Part shown: positions 1 to 9,830 of the stretch, piece after piece
How positions within the stretch are numbered: position 1 is the first letter of the stretch
Layout of the letters: each line of letters begins with the position of its first letter
Origin: Prevotella sp. E2-28
GTDB taxonomy: Bacteria; Bacteroidota; Bacteroidia; Bacteroidales; Bacteroidaceae
DNA length: 64,000 nucleotides
Direction of reading: 5' to 3'
Assembly: GCF_022024055.1 (NCBI RefSeq)
Contig: NZ_CP091788.1
Span: 1,426,001-1,490,000 of the forward strand
Made by a program: the position numbers and the translations under genes
The notes under the pieces: model-generated
What the model was told of the DNA's origin: nothing
The model's database searches: none
The model's input: only the letters and a program-made list of their open reading frames with translations

Positions 1-755
1 GTCGTGCACGCTATGGTGAGATGGTTACCCTGAAATGGGGATTGCAGCAGTCTAACAACTGGATATCGGCTTATCTGATGATGCACCGCTTAACGCCGGA
101 AGGCTTTGTGACGTTGTTGCATAACTACGGCATTCGTAATCCGGAGATTGTACCTTCACCAGCGTTATGCTTAGGACCTTGTGAAATTACGGTTGCAGAG
201 ATGGCCAGTGCTTATACGGCATTCATCAACCATGGTATTCGCACGGCTCCTATGTATGTATCAAAGATTGTTGATAACGAAGGTAACACGCTGGCTGAGT
301 TTAAGCCACGTATGAACGAGGTGATTAGTGGTGAGGCTGCCGACAAGATGCTTTACATGCTTCGTGCGGTAGTTGATGGAGGTACGGCTAGTCGTTTGCG
401 TTACCGTTATAACATCACAGCACCGCTTGGTGGTAAAACAGGTACTACCAACTCAAATAGCGATGGTTGGTTTATGGGGGTTGCTCCGAAACTCGTCTCT
501 GCTTGTTGGGTAGGCGGCGATGATCGTGACATCCACTTCGATTCAATGGTCTATGGTCAAGGCGCCTCTATGGCACTTCCTATTTTTGGTCTTTATATGA
601 AACGTGTCTATGCCGACGAGACGTTGCCGTATTCTCAGGAAGACCAGTTTGATTTGCCTTCAGGCTTCGATCCTTGTCATAGTGATGATGATATGCAAAT
701 CGTGGACGGTCCGCCCGATAGTGCAGATGAAATCATAGAACAGATTTTCGAATAA
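1..755 (+). CDS. Penicillin-binding protein 1A, C-terminal fragment (partial)
   Basis: The reading frame is open from base 3 and runs off the left edge, so only about the last 250 residues are present. They are the end of the transpeptidase domain of a class A penicillin-binding protein, which cross-links peptidoglycan in the periplasm. The KTGTT motif that closes the serine transpeptidase active site is visible, as are the preceding ARYGEMVTLKWGLQQSNNW stretch and the Cys-rich LCLGPCEIT segment typical of PBP1A. The acidic C-terminal tail is unremarkable. The glycosyltransferase domain and the catalytic serine lie outside the window. An internal ATG at 21 is not the true start. A strong hairpin follows at 783-827. 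Identification as the mrcA/PBP1A family is confident; which paralogue cannot be told from the fragment. Confidence 0.9.
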   Translation, partial: RARYGEMVTLKWGLQQSNNWISAYLMMHRLTPEGFVTLLHNYGIRNPEIVPSPALCLGPCEITVAEMASAYTAFINHGIRTAPMYVSKIVDNEGNTLAEFKPRMNEVISGEAADKMLYMLRAVVDGGTASRLRYRYNITAPLGGKTGTTNSNSDGWFMGVAPKLVSACWVGGDDRDIHFDSMVYGQGASMALPIFGLYMKRVYADETLPYSQEDQFDLPSGFDPCHSDDDMQIVDGPPDSADEIIEQIFE

Positions 756-782
756 TCTTTGATTTTAGTTGTAATTTGACAT

Positions 783-827
783 TTTTCCGTAAATAATCCA
801 ACGAAAGTGTTGGTTATTTGCGGAAAA
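783..827 (+). terminator. Terminator of the PBP gene, overlapping the ilvD promoter
   Basis: TTTTCCG (783-789) pairs with CGGAAAA (821-827), and inside it AAATAA pairs with TTATTT and CCAAC with GTTGG, leaving a GAAAGT loop. A T-rich run follows. The structure sits directly between the PBP stop and ilvD, so it most likely ends PBP transcription. Confidence 0.7.
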
Positions 828-840
828 TGCTTTATTTTTG
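810..840 (+). promoter_or_regulatory. Promoter of the ilv operon
   Basis: TATTTTTG at 833-840 fits the Bacteroidetes -7 consensus TAnnTTTG. TTG at 810-812 lies 20 bp upstream as the -33 element, within the right arm of the preceding terminator hairpin. The ilvD start codon is 32 bp downstream. Confidence 0.6.
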
Positions 841-871
841 CAGTTCTTTATAGAAAACCTACATAGTAATT

Positions 872-2674
872 ATGAAACATCAACTGAGAAGCAGTGTCTG
901 CACGGAAGGCAGACGAATGGCAGGTGCGCGCGCCCTTTGGGTAGCTACAGGTATGAAACGTGAGCAATTCGGCAAACCTATCATTGCCATCGTCAACTCT
1001 TTTACCCAGTTTGTACCTGGTCATACTCATCTGCATGAGATTGGCCAGATTGTTAAGCAGGAGATTGAGGCCATGGGGTGCTATGCTGCAGAATTTAATA
1101 CGATAGCTATCGACGACGGTATTGCTATGGGACATGACGGGATGCTCTATTCGCTACCCTCACGCGATATCATTGCTGATTCTGTAGAATATATGGTCAA
1201 CGCCCACAAGGCAGATGCGATGATTTGTATTTCAAACTGCGACAAGGTAACGCCTGGAATGTTGATGGCTGCTATGCGTCTGAATATCCCTGCTGTGTTT
1301 TGCTCTGGTGGTCCTATGGAGGCAGGCAAATGGCGTGGTGAGAATGCTGACCTGATTACTGCTATGATTAAGGGTGCCGACCCCTCTGTATCTGATGAGG
1401 AGATGGCTCAGATTGAAGGCTGTGCGTGTCCTGGATGTGGTTCGTGCTCAGGTATGTTTACGGCAAACTCTATGAATTCGCTTACAGAAGCTATCGGCCT
1501 TTCGCTGCCAGGTAACGGTACTATTCTGGCTACGCATACAAATCGTATAGAACTTTTCAAGGCAGCAGCCCGTCAGGTGGTGAAGAATGCCCTCGCTTAT
1601 TATGAAGATGGCGATGAGAGTGTACTGCCTCGCAATATTGCAACCCGCGATGCCTTCTTGAATGCAATGACCCTTGATATCGCAATGGGTGGCTCTACGA
1701 ATACTGTGCTCCATCTGTTGGCTGTGGCTCAGGAGGCTGGTGCCGACTTTACTATGCAGGATATTGACTCACTGAGCCGTAAGACGCCTTGCCTCTGTAA
1801 ATTGGCACCTAATACCCAGAAATACTCTGTTCAGGAGTGCAACCGAGCAGGTGGTATCTTGGGTATTATCAACGAGCTCAATAAGGTTGGTCTTATCCGC
1901 ACTAATGCGCCCCGTGTAGATGGTATGACGCTGGGTGAGGCCCTGAAGAAATATGATATAAAAAGTAATACTGGTGACACTGGTTCAACGAGTATCTACT
2001 TTTCTGCTCCAGGCAATCGCTTTTCAACGAAGATGGGGTCTCAGTCAGAGAAATACGAATCTCTCGATACTGATCGCGTAAATGGTTGTATCCGCGACGT
2101 AGAACATGCCTATACTAAGGACGGCGGATTAGCAGTGCTTTTCGGAAACATTGCACAGGACGGTTGTGTGGTGAAGACTGCCGGCGTTGACGAAGCCCTT
2201 TGGCATTTCGAAGGTCCTGCTGTAGTCTTTGATTCTCAGGAAGATGCCTGTGAGGGAATCCTGGGTGGTAAGGTGAAGAAAGGTGATTGTGTCGTCATCA
2301 CCCACGAGGGGCCTAAGGGTGGTCCTGGTATGCAGGAGATGCTTTATCCCACGAGCTATATCAAGTCTATGCACATGGGTAAGGAGTGTGCCCTGATTAC
2401 CGATGGACGTTTCTCTGGTGGTACCTCAGGTCTTAGTATCGGGCATATCTCGCCTGAGGCTGCATCAGGTGGTAATATCGGCAAGATCAAGGATGGTGAT
2501 ATCATTGAGATTGATATTCCCAACCGTTCTATTAACGTCCGACTTTCTGACGAGGAACTGGCAGCCCGTCCGCAGCAGCCGCTGAAGCGCAACCGCGTGG
2601 TCAGCAAAGCATTGCGTGCATACGCTCAGAGCGTGTCATCAGCTGATAAGGGTGGTGTCCGCATTATTGACTAA
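872..2674 (+). CDS. ilvD: Dihydroxy-acid dehydratase
   Basis: This enzyme dehydrates 2,3-dihydroxy-isovalerate and 2,3-dihydroxy-3-methylvalerate to the 2-keto acids in valine and isoleucine synthesis. It is a cytosolic Fe-S protein. The 600-residue product shows the expected cluster-binding cysteines: SNCDK at about 121-125 and [13 protein letters not shown] at about 184-196, a spacing typical of the IlvD/Edd family. Length is close to the usual 560-620 residues and the N-terminus ([20 protein letters not shown]) fits a start at 872. It is the first gene of an ilvD-ilvB-ilvN-thioesterase operon; the gap to ilvB is only 3 bases. ilvC, which supplies its substrate, is not in this window. Confidence 0.96.
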   Translation: MKHQLRSSVCTEGRRMAGARALWVATGMKREQFGKPIIAIVNSFTQFVPGHTHLHEIGQIVKQEIEAMGCYAAEFNTIAIDDGIAMGHDGMLYSLPSRDIIADSVEYMVNAHKADAMICISNCDKVTPGMLMAAMRLNIPAVFCSGGPMEAGKWRGENADLITAMIKGADPSVSDEEMAQIEGCACPGCGSCSGMFTANSMNSLTEAIGLSLPGNGTILATHTNRIELFKAAARQVVKNALAYYEDGDESVLPRNIATRDAFLNAMTLDIAMGGSTNTVLHLLAVAQEAGADFTMQDIDSLSRKTPCLCKLAPNTQKYSVQECNRAGGILGIINELNKVGLIRTNAPRVDGMTLGEALKKYDIKSNTGDTGSTSIYFSAPGNRFSTKMGSQSEKYESLDTDRVNGCIRDVEHAYTKDGGLAVLFGNIAQDGCVVKTAGVDEALWHFEGPAVVFDSQEDACEGILGGKVKKGDCVVITHEGPKGGPGMQEMLYPTSYIKSMHMGKECALITDGRFSGGTSGLSIGHISPEAASGGNIGKIKDGDIIEIDIPNRSINVRLSDEELAARPQQPLKRNRVVSKALRAYAQSVSSADKGGVRIID

Positions 2675-2677
2675 TAT

Positions 2678-4429
2678 ATGTTTATGCCTCATAAGTATGA
2701 TCGTTATTTACAAACAGAGACAATGAGAGACAGAATAACAGGAGCCAAGGCTCTGATGAGAGCACTGCAGGCTGAAGGCGTAAAGACCATTTTCGGTTAT
2801 CCAGGCGGAAGCATTATGCCTGTTTATGATGCGCTTTACGACTATACACGTGGTGAGAAGAAATGCTTCGACCACATCCTTGTGCGTCACGAACAGGGTG
2901 CTACCCACGCTGCAGAGGGCTATGCCCGTGTTAGTGGTGAGGTTGGTGTAACACTTGTAACCAGTGGTCCTGGCGTTACGAATACCCTTACTGGTATTGC
3001 TGATGCAATGCTTGACTCAACCCCAATAGTTGTCATTGCCGGACAGGTGCCTATCTCGGCTCTGGGTACAGATGCCTTTCAGGAGGTGGACCTCGTAGGC
3101 TTGGCACAGCCAATTTCTAAATGGAGTTATCAGATTCGTCATGCAGAGGATGTTGCATGGGCTGTCAGCCGTGCTTTCTATATTGCTCGCACAGGTCGCC
3201 CTGGTCCTGTAGTGCTTGATTTCCCCAAAAATGCTCAAGTAGAAGAGATTGACTGGGAATCCAAGAAAGTGGATTTTATCCGTTCGTATGTACCTTATCC
3301 TAAGCTTGATAGTGAAGCTGTACGTCAGGCTGCAGAGCTGATTAACAATGCAAAGCGCCCGTTGGCTCTTGTAGGCCAAGGCGTAGAGTTGGGTAATGCG
3401 CAAGAGGAATTGAAGGCATTTTTGGAGAAGGCAGATATTCCTGCTGGTCGTACTATGTTGGGACTTTCTGCTTTACCCTCTAATCATCCGCTGAATGTGG
3501 GTATGTTGGGTATGCACGGTAATTATGCTGTAAATTTGAAGGAACAGGAGTGCGATGTTCTGATTGCTATCGGTATGCGTTTCAGCGACCGTGTAACGGG
3601 TAATTTGAAGACCTATGCCAAGCAGGCAAAGATAATTCATTTGGATATTGACCGTTCGGAGATTGACAAAAACGTCAAGACGAATGTGGCTGTGGTGGCT
3701 GATTGTAAGGAATCGTTGCCTGCACTTACAGCCCTTATCAATCCTAACAAGCATCAGGAATGGCGTGAGTCGTTTAAGCCCCTTGATGACAAAGAACGCT
3801 TGAAAGTTATCGAGCCTGCCATCCATCCGAAAGAGGGTCCGCTGCTGATGGGTGAGATAGTAAATGCAGTAGCAGAACAGGCTGCTGATGATGCGGTGCT
3901 TGTGACGGATGTTGGTCAAAACCAGTTATTTGCAACTCGTTACTTCAAGTATCACAATAAGAGAAGTATCTGCACCAGCGGTGGACTGGGTACCATGGGT
4001 TATGGTATGCCTGCGGCTATCGGAGCTACCTTTGGGGCTTCCCAGCGCCAAGTATGTTGTTTCATGGGTGACGGTGGATTCCAGATGAATATTCAAGAGC
4101 TGGGTACTATCATGGAACAGAAGGCACCTGTAAAGATGATTCTTATGAACAACCACTATTTGGGCAATGTGCGTCAGTGGCAGGATATGTTTTGGATGCG
4201 CCGTAAGTCGTTTACCAAGATGATGAACCCTTGCTATGAGGCAATCGCTCAGGGCTATGGCATCCCCTATGTAGCAGTAGTGGACCGTAAGGATTTGGCA
4301 AAGGCCATAGAGCAGATGCTTACTACTGATGGACCGTTTATAATGGAGTGTGCCATCAAGGAAGATGATGACGTACTGCCAATGACGCCTCCTGGTATGA
4401 ATGTGAATGATATGAAATTGGAGATATAG
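2678..4429 (+). CDS. ilvB: Acetolactate synthase, large (catalytic) subunit
   Basis: Condenses pyruvate with pyruvate or 2-ketobutyrate, using thiamine diphosphate, to make acetolactate or acetohydroxybutyrate, the first common step of branched-chain amino acid synthesis. Visible family features are the FGYPGG loop and the catalytic glutamate in RHEQGATHAAEGYAR near the N-terminus, the LVTSGPGVTN segment, and the TPP/Mg motif starting GDGGFQMN and ending at NN near residues 448-475. The large family normally begins close to the second methionine (ATG at 2723, MRDRITGAK), which is 15 codons downstream of the longest start given here, so the true protein may be 568 residues. Its regulatory subunit follows after 32 bp. 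Confidence 0.95.
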   Translation: MFMPHKYDRYLQTETMRDRITGAKALMRALQAEGVKTIFGYPGGSIMPVYDALYDYTRGEKKCFDHILVRHEQGATHAAEGYARVSGEVGVTLVTSGPGVTNTLTGIADAMLDSTPIVVIAGQVPISALGTDAFQEVDLVGLAQPISKWSYQIRHAEDVAWAVSRAFYIARTGRPGPVVLDFPKNAQVEEIDWESKKVDFIRSYVPYPKLDSEAVRQAAELINNAKRPLALVGQGVELGNAQEELKAFLEKADIPAGRTMLGLSALPSNHPLNVGMLGMHGNYAVNLKEQECDVLIAIGMRFSDRVTGNLKTYAKQAKIIHLDIDRSEIDKNVKTNVAVVADCKESLPALTALINPNKHQEWRESFKPLDDKERLKVIEPAIHPKEGPLLMGEIVNAVAEQAADDAVLVTDVGQNQLFATRYFKYHNKRSICTSGGLGTMGYGMPAAIGATFGASQRQVCCFMGDGGFQMNIQELGTIMEQKAPVKMILMNNHYLGNVRQWQDMFWMRRKSFTKMMNPCYEAIAQGYGIPYVAVVDRKDLAKAIEQMLTTDGPFIMECAIKEDDDVLPMTPPGMNVNDMKLEI

Positions 4430-4461
4430 CGCTTCGCTAAATGATAAATGAAAAATGAAAA

Positions 4462-5013
4462 ATGATGGAAGAGAAGAATAAGCTATATACGTTATTGGTC
4501 TACTCTGAGAACGTGGCAGGTATATTGAACCAGATTACGGCTGTTTTCACCCGTCGTCAGGTTAATATTGAAAGTCTGAACGTATCGGCATCCAGTATTC
4601 CTGGTGTACATAAATACACCATCACTGCTTGGAGCGATGAGGATCAGATTAACAAGATTACCCGTCAGATAGAGAAGAAGATAGACGTGGTCAAGGCTAA
4701 CTACTTCACTGATGATCAACTGTTTATCCGCGAGGCTGGCCTTTATAAGCTATCTACAGATAAGGTGCTAGCTAATCCTGAGATATCACGTACAGTACGC
4801 CGTTATGACGCGACTATCACTGAGGTGAACCCTACCTATACTATTGTGATGAAGAGTGGTAAGACGGACGAGATTATAGAGCTGTTTCGTGCTCTTGATG
4901 CTTATGAGTGTGTATTGCAATATACTCGCTCTGGCCGTATTGCCGTAACACGTGGTATGCATGAACAGGTTAGCGCATTCCTGGAAGAGCGCGAAAAGAC
5001 AACAAAGGAGTAA
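4462..5013 (+). CDS. ilvN: Acetolactate synthase, small (regulatory) subunit
   Basis: Regulatory partner of the preceding catalytic subunit. An ACT domain occupies roughly residues 6-80 (LYTLLVYSENVAGILNQIT start, then INIESLNVS-like strand-helix pattern), and a C-terminal small-subunit domain follows; 183 residues is typical of the family. The ACT domain in this family binds valine and mediates feedback inhibition. The start lies in a short tandem run of AAATGA-like units, giving several ATGs in different frames just before it. The double ATG at 4462 and 4465 is the only in-frame choice that preserves the whole ACT domain; which of the two is used makes one residue of difference. Confidence 0.92.
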   Translation: MMEEKNKLYTLLVYSENVAGILNQITAVFTRRQVNIESLNVSASSIPGVHKYTITAWSDEDQINKITRQIEKKIDVVKANYFTDDQLFIREAGLYKLSTDKVLANPEISRTVRRYDATITEVNPTYTIVMKSGKTDEIIELFRALDAYECVLQYTRSGRIAVTRGMHEQVSAFLEEREKTTKE

Positions 5014-5016
5014 ACT

Positions 5017-5766
5017 ATGGAAAAAGTAGGAAAATACGAGTTTTTAGCAGAACCGTTTCACTGTGACTTCTCAGGTAAACTCTTTATGGGGCATCTGGGC
5101 AATCACATGCTTAATGCAGCCGATTTCCATTCCTCAGCTCGTGGCTTTGGAATGAAATATCTTATGACCATCAAGCGCTCGTGGGTGCTCTCACGTCTGG
5201 CTATTGAAATGGAAGAGATGCCTGTGCAATATACGAAATTTAATGTAGAGACATGGGTGGAGAGTGCCATGCGTTTCTTTACCTCACGTAATTTTGCTGT
5301 AACAGGTGAAGATGGTAAGGTCTATGGCTACGGACGTTCTATCTGGGCAATGATTGATACAGAAACACGACAGCCTTCTGACCTCTTCTCAATAGATAAT
5401 GGTGCCATCAACGACTGGATTGTTACAGACAAGCCCTGTCCAATTGACAAGGGTGGACGAGTAAAGATGAGTGACAGTGCAGAACTTATCCATACTATCG
5501 ACACTTTTTATAATGATGTAGATATCAATGGTCATATCAATTCCGTGAAATACATAGAGCACGTGCTCGACCTCTGGGATCTCGACTGGTATCGCACACA
5601 TGCCATCAAACGCTTCGAAATAGCCTATGTGGCCGAGGCTCACGCTGGCGATAAACTCTCTTTCTATCAGGAACATACGGCCGAGAATGAGTTCTGCGTC
5701 CGCATCGTGCGCACCGATGGTACCGAATGTTGCCGCAGTAAGGTGACATTTATAAAAATATCTTAA
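5017..5766 (+). CDS. Acyl-ACP thioesterase (FatA/FatB-type double hotdog)
   Basis: Predicted to hydrolyse acyl-ACP and release free fatty acids in the cytosol. The 249-residue protein has two hotdog halves. The second holds the DVDINGHINSVKYIE stretch, matching the N-x-H-x-N active-site pattern of plant-type and bacterial acyl-ACP thioesterases, and the first holds the conserved DFHSSARGFG-like segment after the long helix. It begins 3 bases after ilvN stops, so it is translationally linked to the branched-chain amino acid operon. That fits a link to iso- and anteiso-branched fatty acids, whose primers come from the same keto acids, but chain preference cannot be read from sequence. Confidence 0.88.
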   Translation: MEKVGKYEFLAEPFHCDFSGKLFMGHLGNHMLNAADFHSSARGFGMKYLMTIKRSWVLSRLAIEMEEMPVQYTKFNVETWVESAMRFFTSRNFAVTGEDGKVYGYGRSIWAMIDTETRQPSDLFSIDNGAINDWIVTDKPCPIDKGGRVKMSDSAELIHTIDTFYNDVDINGHINSVKYIEHVLDLWDLDWYRTHAIKRFEIAYVAEAHAGDKLSFYQEHTAENEFCVRIVRTDGTECCRSKVTFIKIS

Positions 5767-5854
5767 TTTTTCTGATAAACCTTTGGCGTTTTCAATGAAA
5801 ATGCCTAATTTCGAACCCACAATTTGATTACCTATAACCTAAAAACTATAATGT

Positions 5855-8014
5855 ATGAAAGTTTATCAGACTAACGAGATTAAAAACATTGCATTGCTTG
5901 GCAGTGCGGGTAGCGGCAAGACTACTCTTGCCGAAGCAATGGTTTATGAAGCAGGTATCATCAAACGTCGTGGTACCGTTGAGGGTAAGAACACCATGAG
6001 CGATTATTTCCCCGTTGAACAGGAATATGGCTACTCGGTGTTCTCTACTGTTTTTCATGTAGAATGGAATAACAAAAAGCTCAATATTATTGACTGTCCA
6101 GGTTCAGATGACTTCGTAGGTGGAGCTATTACCGCTCTGAACGTTACTGATCAGGCTGTTATTCTTATTAATGGTCAGTATGGTCCTGAGGTAGGAACGC
6201 AGAATGCTTTCCGCTATACCGACAAACTGCAGAAGCCGGTTATCTTCTTGGTAAATCAGCTAGACCGCGATAACTGCGACTTTGACGCATTGCTGAACAA
6301 CATGAAGGAAATCTATGGCGAGAAGTGTGTTCCCGTACAGTATCCTATCGCTACGGGTGCAGGATTCAATGCCGTAATTGACGTACTCCTCATGAAGAAA
6401 TACTCATGGAAACCCGAAGGTGGTGCTCCTATTATCGAGGACATTCCCGCTGAGGAGATGGAAAAAGCCAAGGAGTTGCATGCTGCCCTCGTAGAGGCTG
6501 CTGCTGCCAACGACGACACCCTGATGGAGAAGTTCTTTGAGAGCGAGAGTCTTACTGAAGACGAGATGCGCGAGGGTATCCGCAAGGGCCTTGTTACACG
6601 CTCTATCTTCCCCGTGTTCTGTGTTTGTGCAGGCCGTGATATGGGTGTACGCCGCTTAATGGAGTTCTTGGGCAACGTTGTTCCTTTCGTTAGCGAAATG
6701 CCTAAGGTACGCAACACCCGTGGCGAGGAGGTTACTCCCGATGCAGCAGGTCTTGCCTCTCTTTATTTCTTCAAGACTGGTGTTGAGCCCCATATCGGTG
6801 AGGTGCAGTACTTTAAGGTGATGAGCGGAAGCGTGAAGCCTGGTGATGACCTGACTAATGCTGACCGTGGTTCAAAGGAGCGCATTGGTACTATCTATGC
6901 TTGTGCAGGTGCCAACCGTATCCCTGTGGACGAGTTGAAGGCTGGTGATATTGGCTGTACCGTGAAGTTGAAGGATGTGAAGACTGGTAATGCTCTGAAC
7001 GGTAAGGACTGCGAGTGGCGTTACGACTTCATCAAGTATCCTAACTCTAAGTACTCTCGTGCTATTAAGGCTCAGAACGAGGCCGAGACCGAGAAGATGA
7101 TGGTGGCTCTGACCAAGATGCGTCAGGAGGATCCCACATGGGTTGTTGAGCAAAGTAAGGAGCTCCGTCAGATTATCGTTCACGGACAGGGTGAGTTCCA
7201 CCTGCGCACCTTGAAGTGGCGTATGGAGAACAACGAGAAGATTAAGATTGACTATCTGGAGCCAAAGATTCCATATCGTGAGACCATTACGAAGATGGCT
7301 CGTGCCGACTATCGTCATAAGAAGCAGTCGGGTGGTGCCGGTCAGTTTGGTGAGGTTCACCTCATTGTAGAGCCTTATGCTGACGGTATGCCTGATCCCA
7401 CTTCATTCACCATCAATGGTCAGGAGTTCAAGATGAACATCAAGTCTAAGGAAGAGAAAGACCTGGAATGGGGCGGAAAGCTCGTATTCATCAACTCTGT
7501 GGTGGGTGGTGCTATTGATATGCGCTTCATGCCCGCTATCCTGAAGGGTATCATGGAGCGTATGGAGCAGGGCCCATTGACAGGTTCTTATGCTCGCGAC
7601 GTACGTGTTATCGTATATGATGGTAAGATGCACCCCGTTGACTCTAACGAGTTGTCATTCATGTTGGCTGCACGCAATGCCTTCAGCGCTGCTTTCCGCG
7701 AGGCAGGTCCTAAGGTGTTGGAGCCTATCTATGACCTTGAGGTTTACGTGCCCTCTGACTATATGGGTGACGTGATGTCTGACCTGCAGGGACGTCGTGC
7801 TATCATTATGGGAATGGATTCCGAGGCTGGTTATCAGAAGCTTTCTGCCAAGATTCCTTTGAAGGAACTCTCAAGCTATTCTATTGCATTGAGTTCTATC
7901 ACTGGCGGACGTGCTTCGTTCTCTACCAAGTTTGCCTCTTACGAACTGGTGCCCAACGACATTCAGCAGCAGCTCATCAAGGAGCACGAGGCAGAACTCA
8001 AGGACGAGGATTAA
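5855..8014 (+). CDS. Elongation factor G paralogue, EF-G2 type, atypical G domain
   Basis: A 719-residue five-domain translation factor of the EF-G family that should act on the ribosome in translocation. The P-loop is present (GSAGSGKT, 16-23), but the rest of the G domain departs from canonical EF-G. The G3 motif reads DCPGSDDF (80-87) instead of DTPGHVDF, so the catalytic His is Ser84. The switch I RGIT motif is replaced by YGYS (58-61), and G4 reads NQLD instead of NKMD. Domains IV and V look intact (QSGGAGQFGEVHL and RRAIIMGMD). An EF-G paralogue without GTPase activity has been described in Bacteroides, and these changes match that idea. The gene stands alone between the ilv operon and a strong terminator. 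Confidence 0.9.
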   Translation: MKVYQTNEIKNIALLGSAGSGKTTLAEAMVYEAGIIKRRGTVEGKNTMSDYFPVEQEYGYSVFSTVFHVEWNNKKLNIIDCPGSDDFVGGAITALNVTDQAVILINGQYGPEVGTQNAFRYTDKLQKPVIFLVNQLDRDNCDFDALLNNMKEIYGEKCVPVQYPIATGAGFNAVIDVLLMKKYSWKPEGGAPIIEDIPAEEMEKAKELHAALVEAAAANDDTLMEKFFESESLTEDEMREGIRKGLVTRSIFPVFCVCAGRDMGVRRLMEFLGNVVPFVSEMPKVRNTRGEEVTPDAAGLASLYFFKTGVEPHIGEVQYFKVMSGSVKPGDDLTNADRGSKERIGTIYACAGANRIPVDELKAGDIGCTVKLKDVKTGNALNGKDCEWRYDFIKYPNSKYSRAIKAQNEAETEKMMVALTKMRQEDPTWVVEQSKELRQIIVHGQGEFHLRTLKWRMENNEKIKIDYLEPKIPYRETITKMARADYRHKKQSGGAGQFGEVHLIVEPYADGMPDPTSFTINGQEFKMNIKSKEEKDLEWGGKLVFINSVVGGAIDMRFMPAILKGIMERMEQGPLTGSYARDVRVIVYDGKMHPVDSNELSFMLAARNAFSAAFREAGPKVLEPIYDLEVYVPSDYMGDVMSDLQGRRAIIMGMDSEAGYQKLSAKIPLKELSSYSIALSSITGGRASFSTKFASYELVPNDIQQQLIKEHEAELKDED

Positions 8015-8036
8015 ACTCGCAGCTCTGTATATACAC

Positions 8037-8068
8037 AAAAGGATGCGCCTAACGGTGCATCCTTTTTT
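8037..8068 (+). terminator. Terminator after EF-G2
   Basis: A 13-bp stem, AAAAGGATGCGCC against GGTGCATCCTTTT (one G-U pair), closes on a TAAC tetraloop and ends in a T run. It lies between two convergent genes and could serve both strands. Confidence 0.85.
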
Positions 8069-8088
8069 CTTCTATTTAGAAAAACTAA

Positions 8089-9420
8089 TTAATATAGATT
8101 CTCCAGTCTTACGTCGTGTTCCTGACGCAGATAGGCAGAACGTATCACAATGGCGCGACTCCATTCTGCATTCATCAGGTTAGTAAGTGGCAGGTCTAGT
8201 TTCCAACTTCCTTGAGCCTCAAGACGGTCAATCATAACACCAACACTAAGATTGTTCAGACTCTCGGCAGGTACAAATGTTGATATGCCTCCTTTTTCGT
8301 CAGAAGAAACCTCGATGACCAGTTTGGCTTCAGCAAGTTTGTAAAGCAAATCATTGACAATACGGATAGGAATACCTGTCTCAATACGAAGATCGTCAGC
8401 TGAAGGCGCCGTTTTCCCATCAGCAAATCGTTTGCAGATACGCGACATGAGTATTGCGGAAATCATCAGCTGATAGCGATGGGAAATATCATCGGTATGG
8501 GCATCATAGTCGTAGAAATCCAGATTCTGGGAAGTATAGGTCAGTTCGGCACCAAAAAGACAGATAGTCCACGAAATCTGTACCCAGAGCATAAACAGAG
8601 GGAGTGCGGCAAAAGATCCGTAGATAGCGTTGTAACCCGTAACCCACATCTGTGAATGGATATATACAAACTGTACAACCTGCATCGCTATACCTGATAA
8701 GAGACCTGGAACAATAGCGTTTTTCACCTTCACATGTGTGTTGGGCATGAAGACGTAAAGGCTGATGAATAGCAGGGACATCAGGAAGTAGGGGGCAGCA
8801 TCAATCATGAATCTAATGGTAGAGCCAAGAAGCATGAACCCATCCATAGAATTAGCCATTGTGGCCAAGAAGAGGCTAAGACCTGATGATACTACAATGA
8901 GGATGGGGAAGAGGAAGAACATTGCCAGATAGTCCGTAATGGTACGGAAGATGCTACGTTTCTTCTTTACCTGCCATATCTCGTTAAAAGTCAGCTCGAT
9001 GTTGTTCACCAGCATCATTACTGTGTAGAGCATGAACACCAAACCGACACCCAGGAAAATGCCACTCTTGGTATGTACCAGATAACTGTTTACAAAACTG
9101 ATGAGCACTTCAGCCACTTGCGGTTGAGATGAGAATGCATCGCGGAACCATACCTCTATATACTTATTATAGCCGAAACCTCGGGCTATGGCGAACACCA
9201 CAGCCAGTATGGGCACTATAGCCAAGAGGGTAGAGTAGGTAAGGGCAGATGCTTGATTCATCACCCGTTTGGTTGTAAAAAAGCGAATAGCTAACGAAGC
9301 AATCTTGATGACTTCGTAAACCACACGACGCACAGGCGACAACTCCTCATCGGGAATACGCCAAATATCTACTTGTAGGAAATGTATCAGTTTCTTCACA
9401 CTCAAAACCTCAAACCTCAA
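8089..9420 (-). CDS. YihY/BrkB family inner-membrane protein
   Basis: A 443-residue integral membrane protein of the YihY/virulence factor BrkB family. After a cytosolic N-terminus of about 60 residues come the signature ALTYSTLLAIVPILAVVFAI and about six membrane segments. The last is followed by WVQISWTICLFGAELTYT, a conserved end of the domain. The C-terminal 130 residues are soluble and look like a winged-helix-type domain (SADDLRIETGIPIRIVNDLLYKLAEA), as in many YihY proteins from Bacteroidetes. The transport or other activity of the family is not established; older RNase BN annotations are wrong. rnpB lies immediately upstream on the same strand. Confidence 0.88.
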   Translation of the reverse strand: MRFEVLSVKKLIHFLQVDIWRIPDEELSPVRRVVYEVIKIASLAIRFFTTKRVMNQASALTYSTLLAIVPILAVVFAIARGFGYNKYIEVWFRDAFSSQPQVAEVLISFVNSYLVHTKSGIFLGVGLVFMLYTVMMLVNNIELTFNEIWQVKKKRSIFRTITDYLAMFFLFPILIVVSSGLSLFLATMANSMDGFMLLGSTIRFMIDAAPYFLMSLLFISLYVFMPNTHVKVKNAIVPGLLSGIAMQVVQFVYIHSQMWVTGYNAIYGSFAALPLFMLWVQISWTICLFGAELTYTSQNLDFYDYDAHTDDISHRYQLMISAILMSRICKRFADGKTAPSADDLRIETGIPIRIVNDLLYKLAEAKLVIEVSSDEKGGISTFVPAESLNNLSVGVMIDRLEAQGSWKLDLPLTNLMNAEWSRAIVIRSAYLRQEHDVRLENLY

Positions 9421-9449
9421 ATATTAAATCTCAAGAAAAAGAAAGCATT

Positions 9450-9828
9450 GTCCCTATAAGCCGGGTTCTGTGCCAGTATTAGTACTGGTGCCTGCCATTT
9501 ATCTACTACGCACGTCACCATGCGTCTCTAGCGTTCTACCCTCCATCGCATCCCTTGCGGAAACTCGGGCGAGCAACCCTAACATGGCGATGGTATACAT
9601 GAACTTGCGGCCTCCAGTGGGAACAGCACAACGATCACCCGCTGCCTGGTGGTCTCTTACACCACCTTCTCACCCTTACCCCTTGCGGAGCGGTAATTTT
9701 CTTCTTCCCTAACCAACTGTCACCAATTGCTTCTACTTTCAGAAGTGGAGTGCCCTATGCCGCCCGGACTTTCCTCTCGCCTCTCCTTTCAGAAACGCCA
9801 GCGGCAAGCCAGGACAGTGCTTTCGGAC
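9450..9828 (-). ncRNA. rnpB: RNase P RNA
   Basis: The catalytic RNA of RNase P, which cuts 5' leaders from pre-tRNAs. On the minus strand the 5' part holds GAAAGTCCGGGCGGCATAG, the conserved CR-I region, and the 3' end reads ACAGAACCCGGCTTATAGG, the hallmark closing sequence. In between, on the minus strand, come the GAGACCACCAGGCAGCGGGT-type P-loop sequences, in the usual order. About 379 nt is a normal length for a bacterial type A RNA. Ends are approximate. Open reading frames called on the plus strand here are artefacts. Confidence 0.93.
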
Positions 9829-9830
9829 TG

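Noticed and set aside
848..1135. Minus-strand reading frames inside ilvD and other large genes
   Set aside because: They are antisense shadows of well-supported coding genes.
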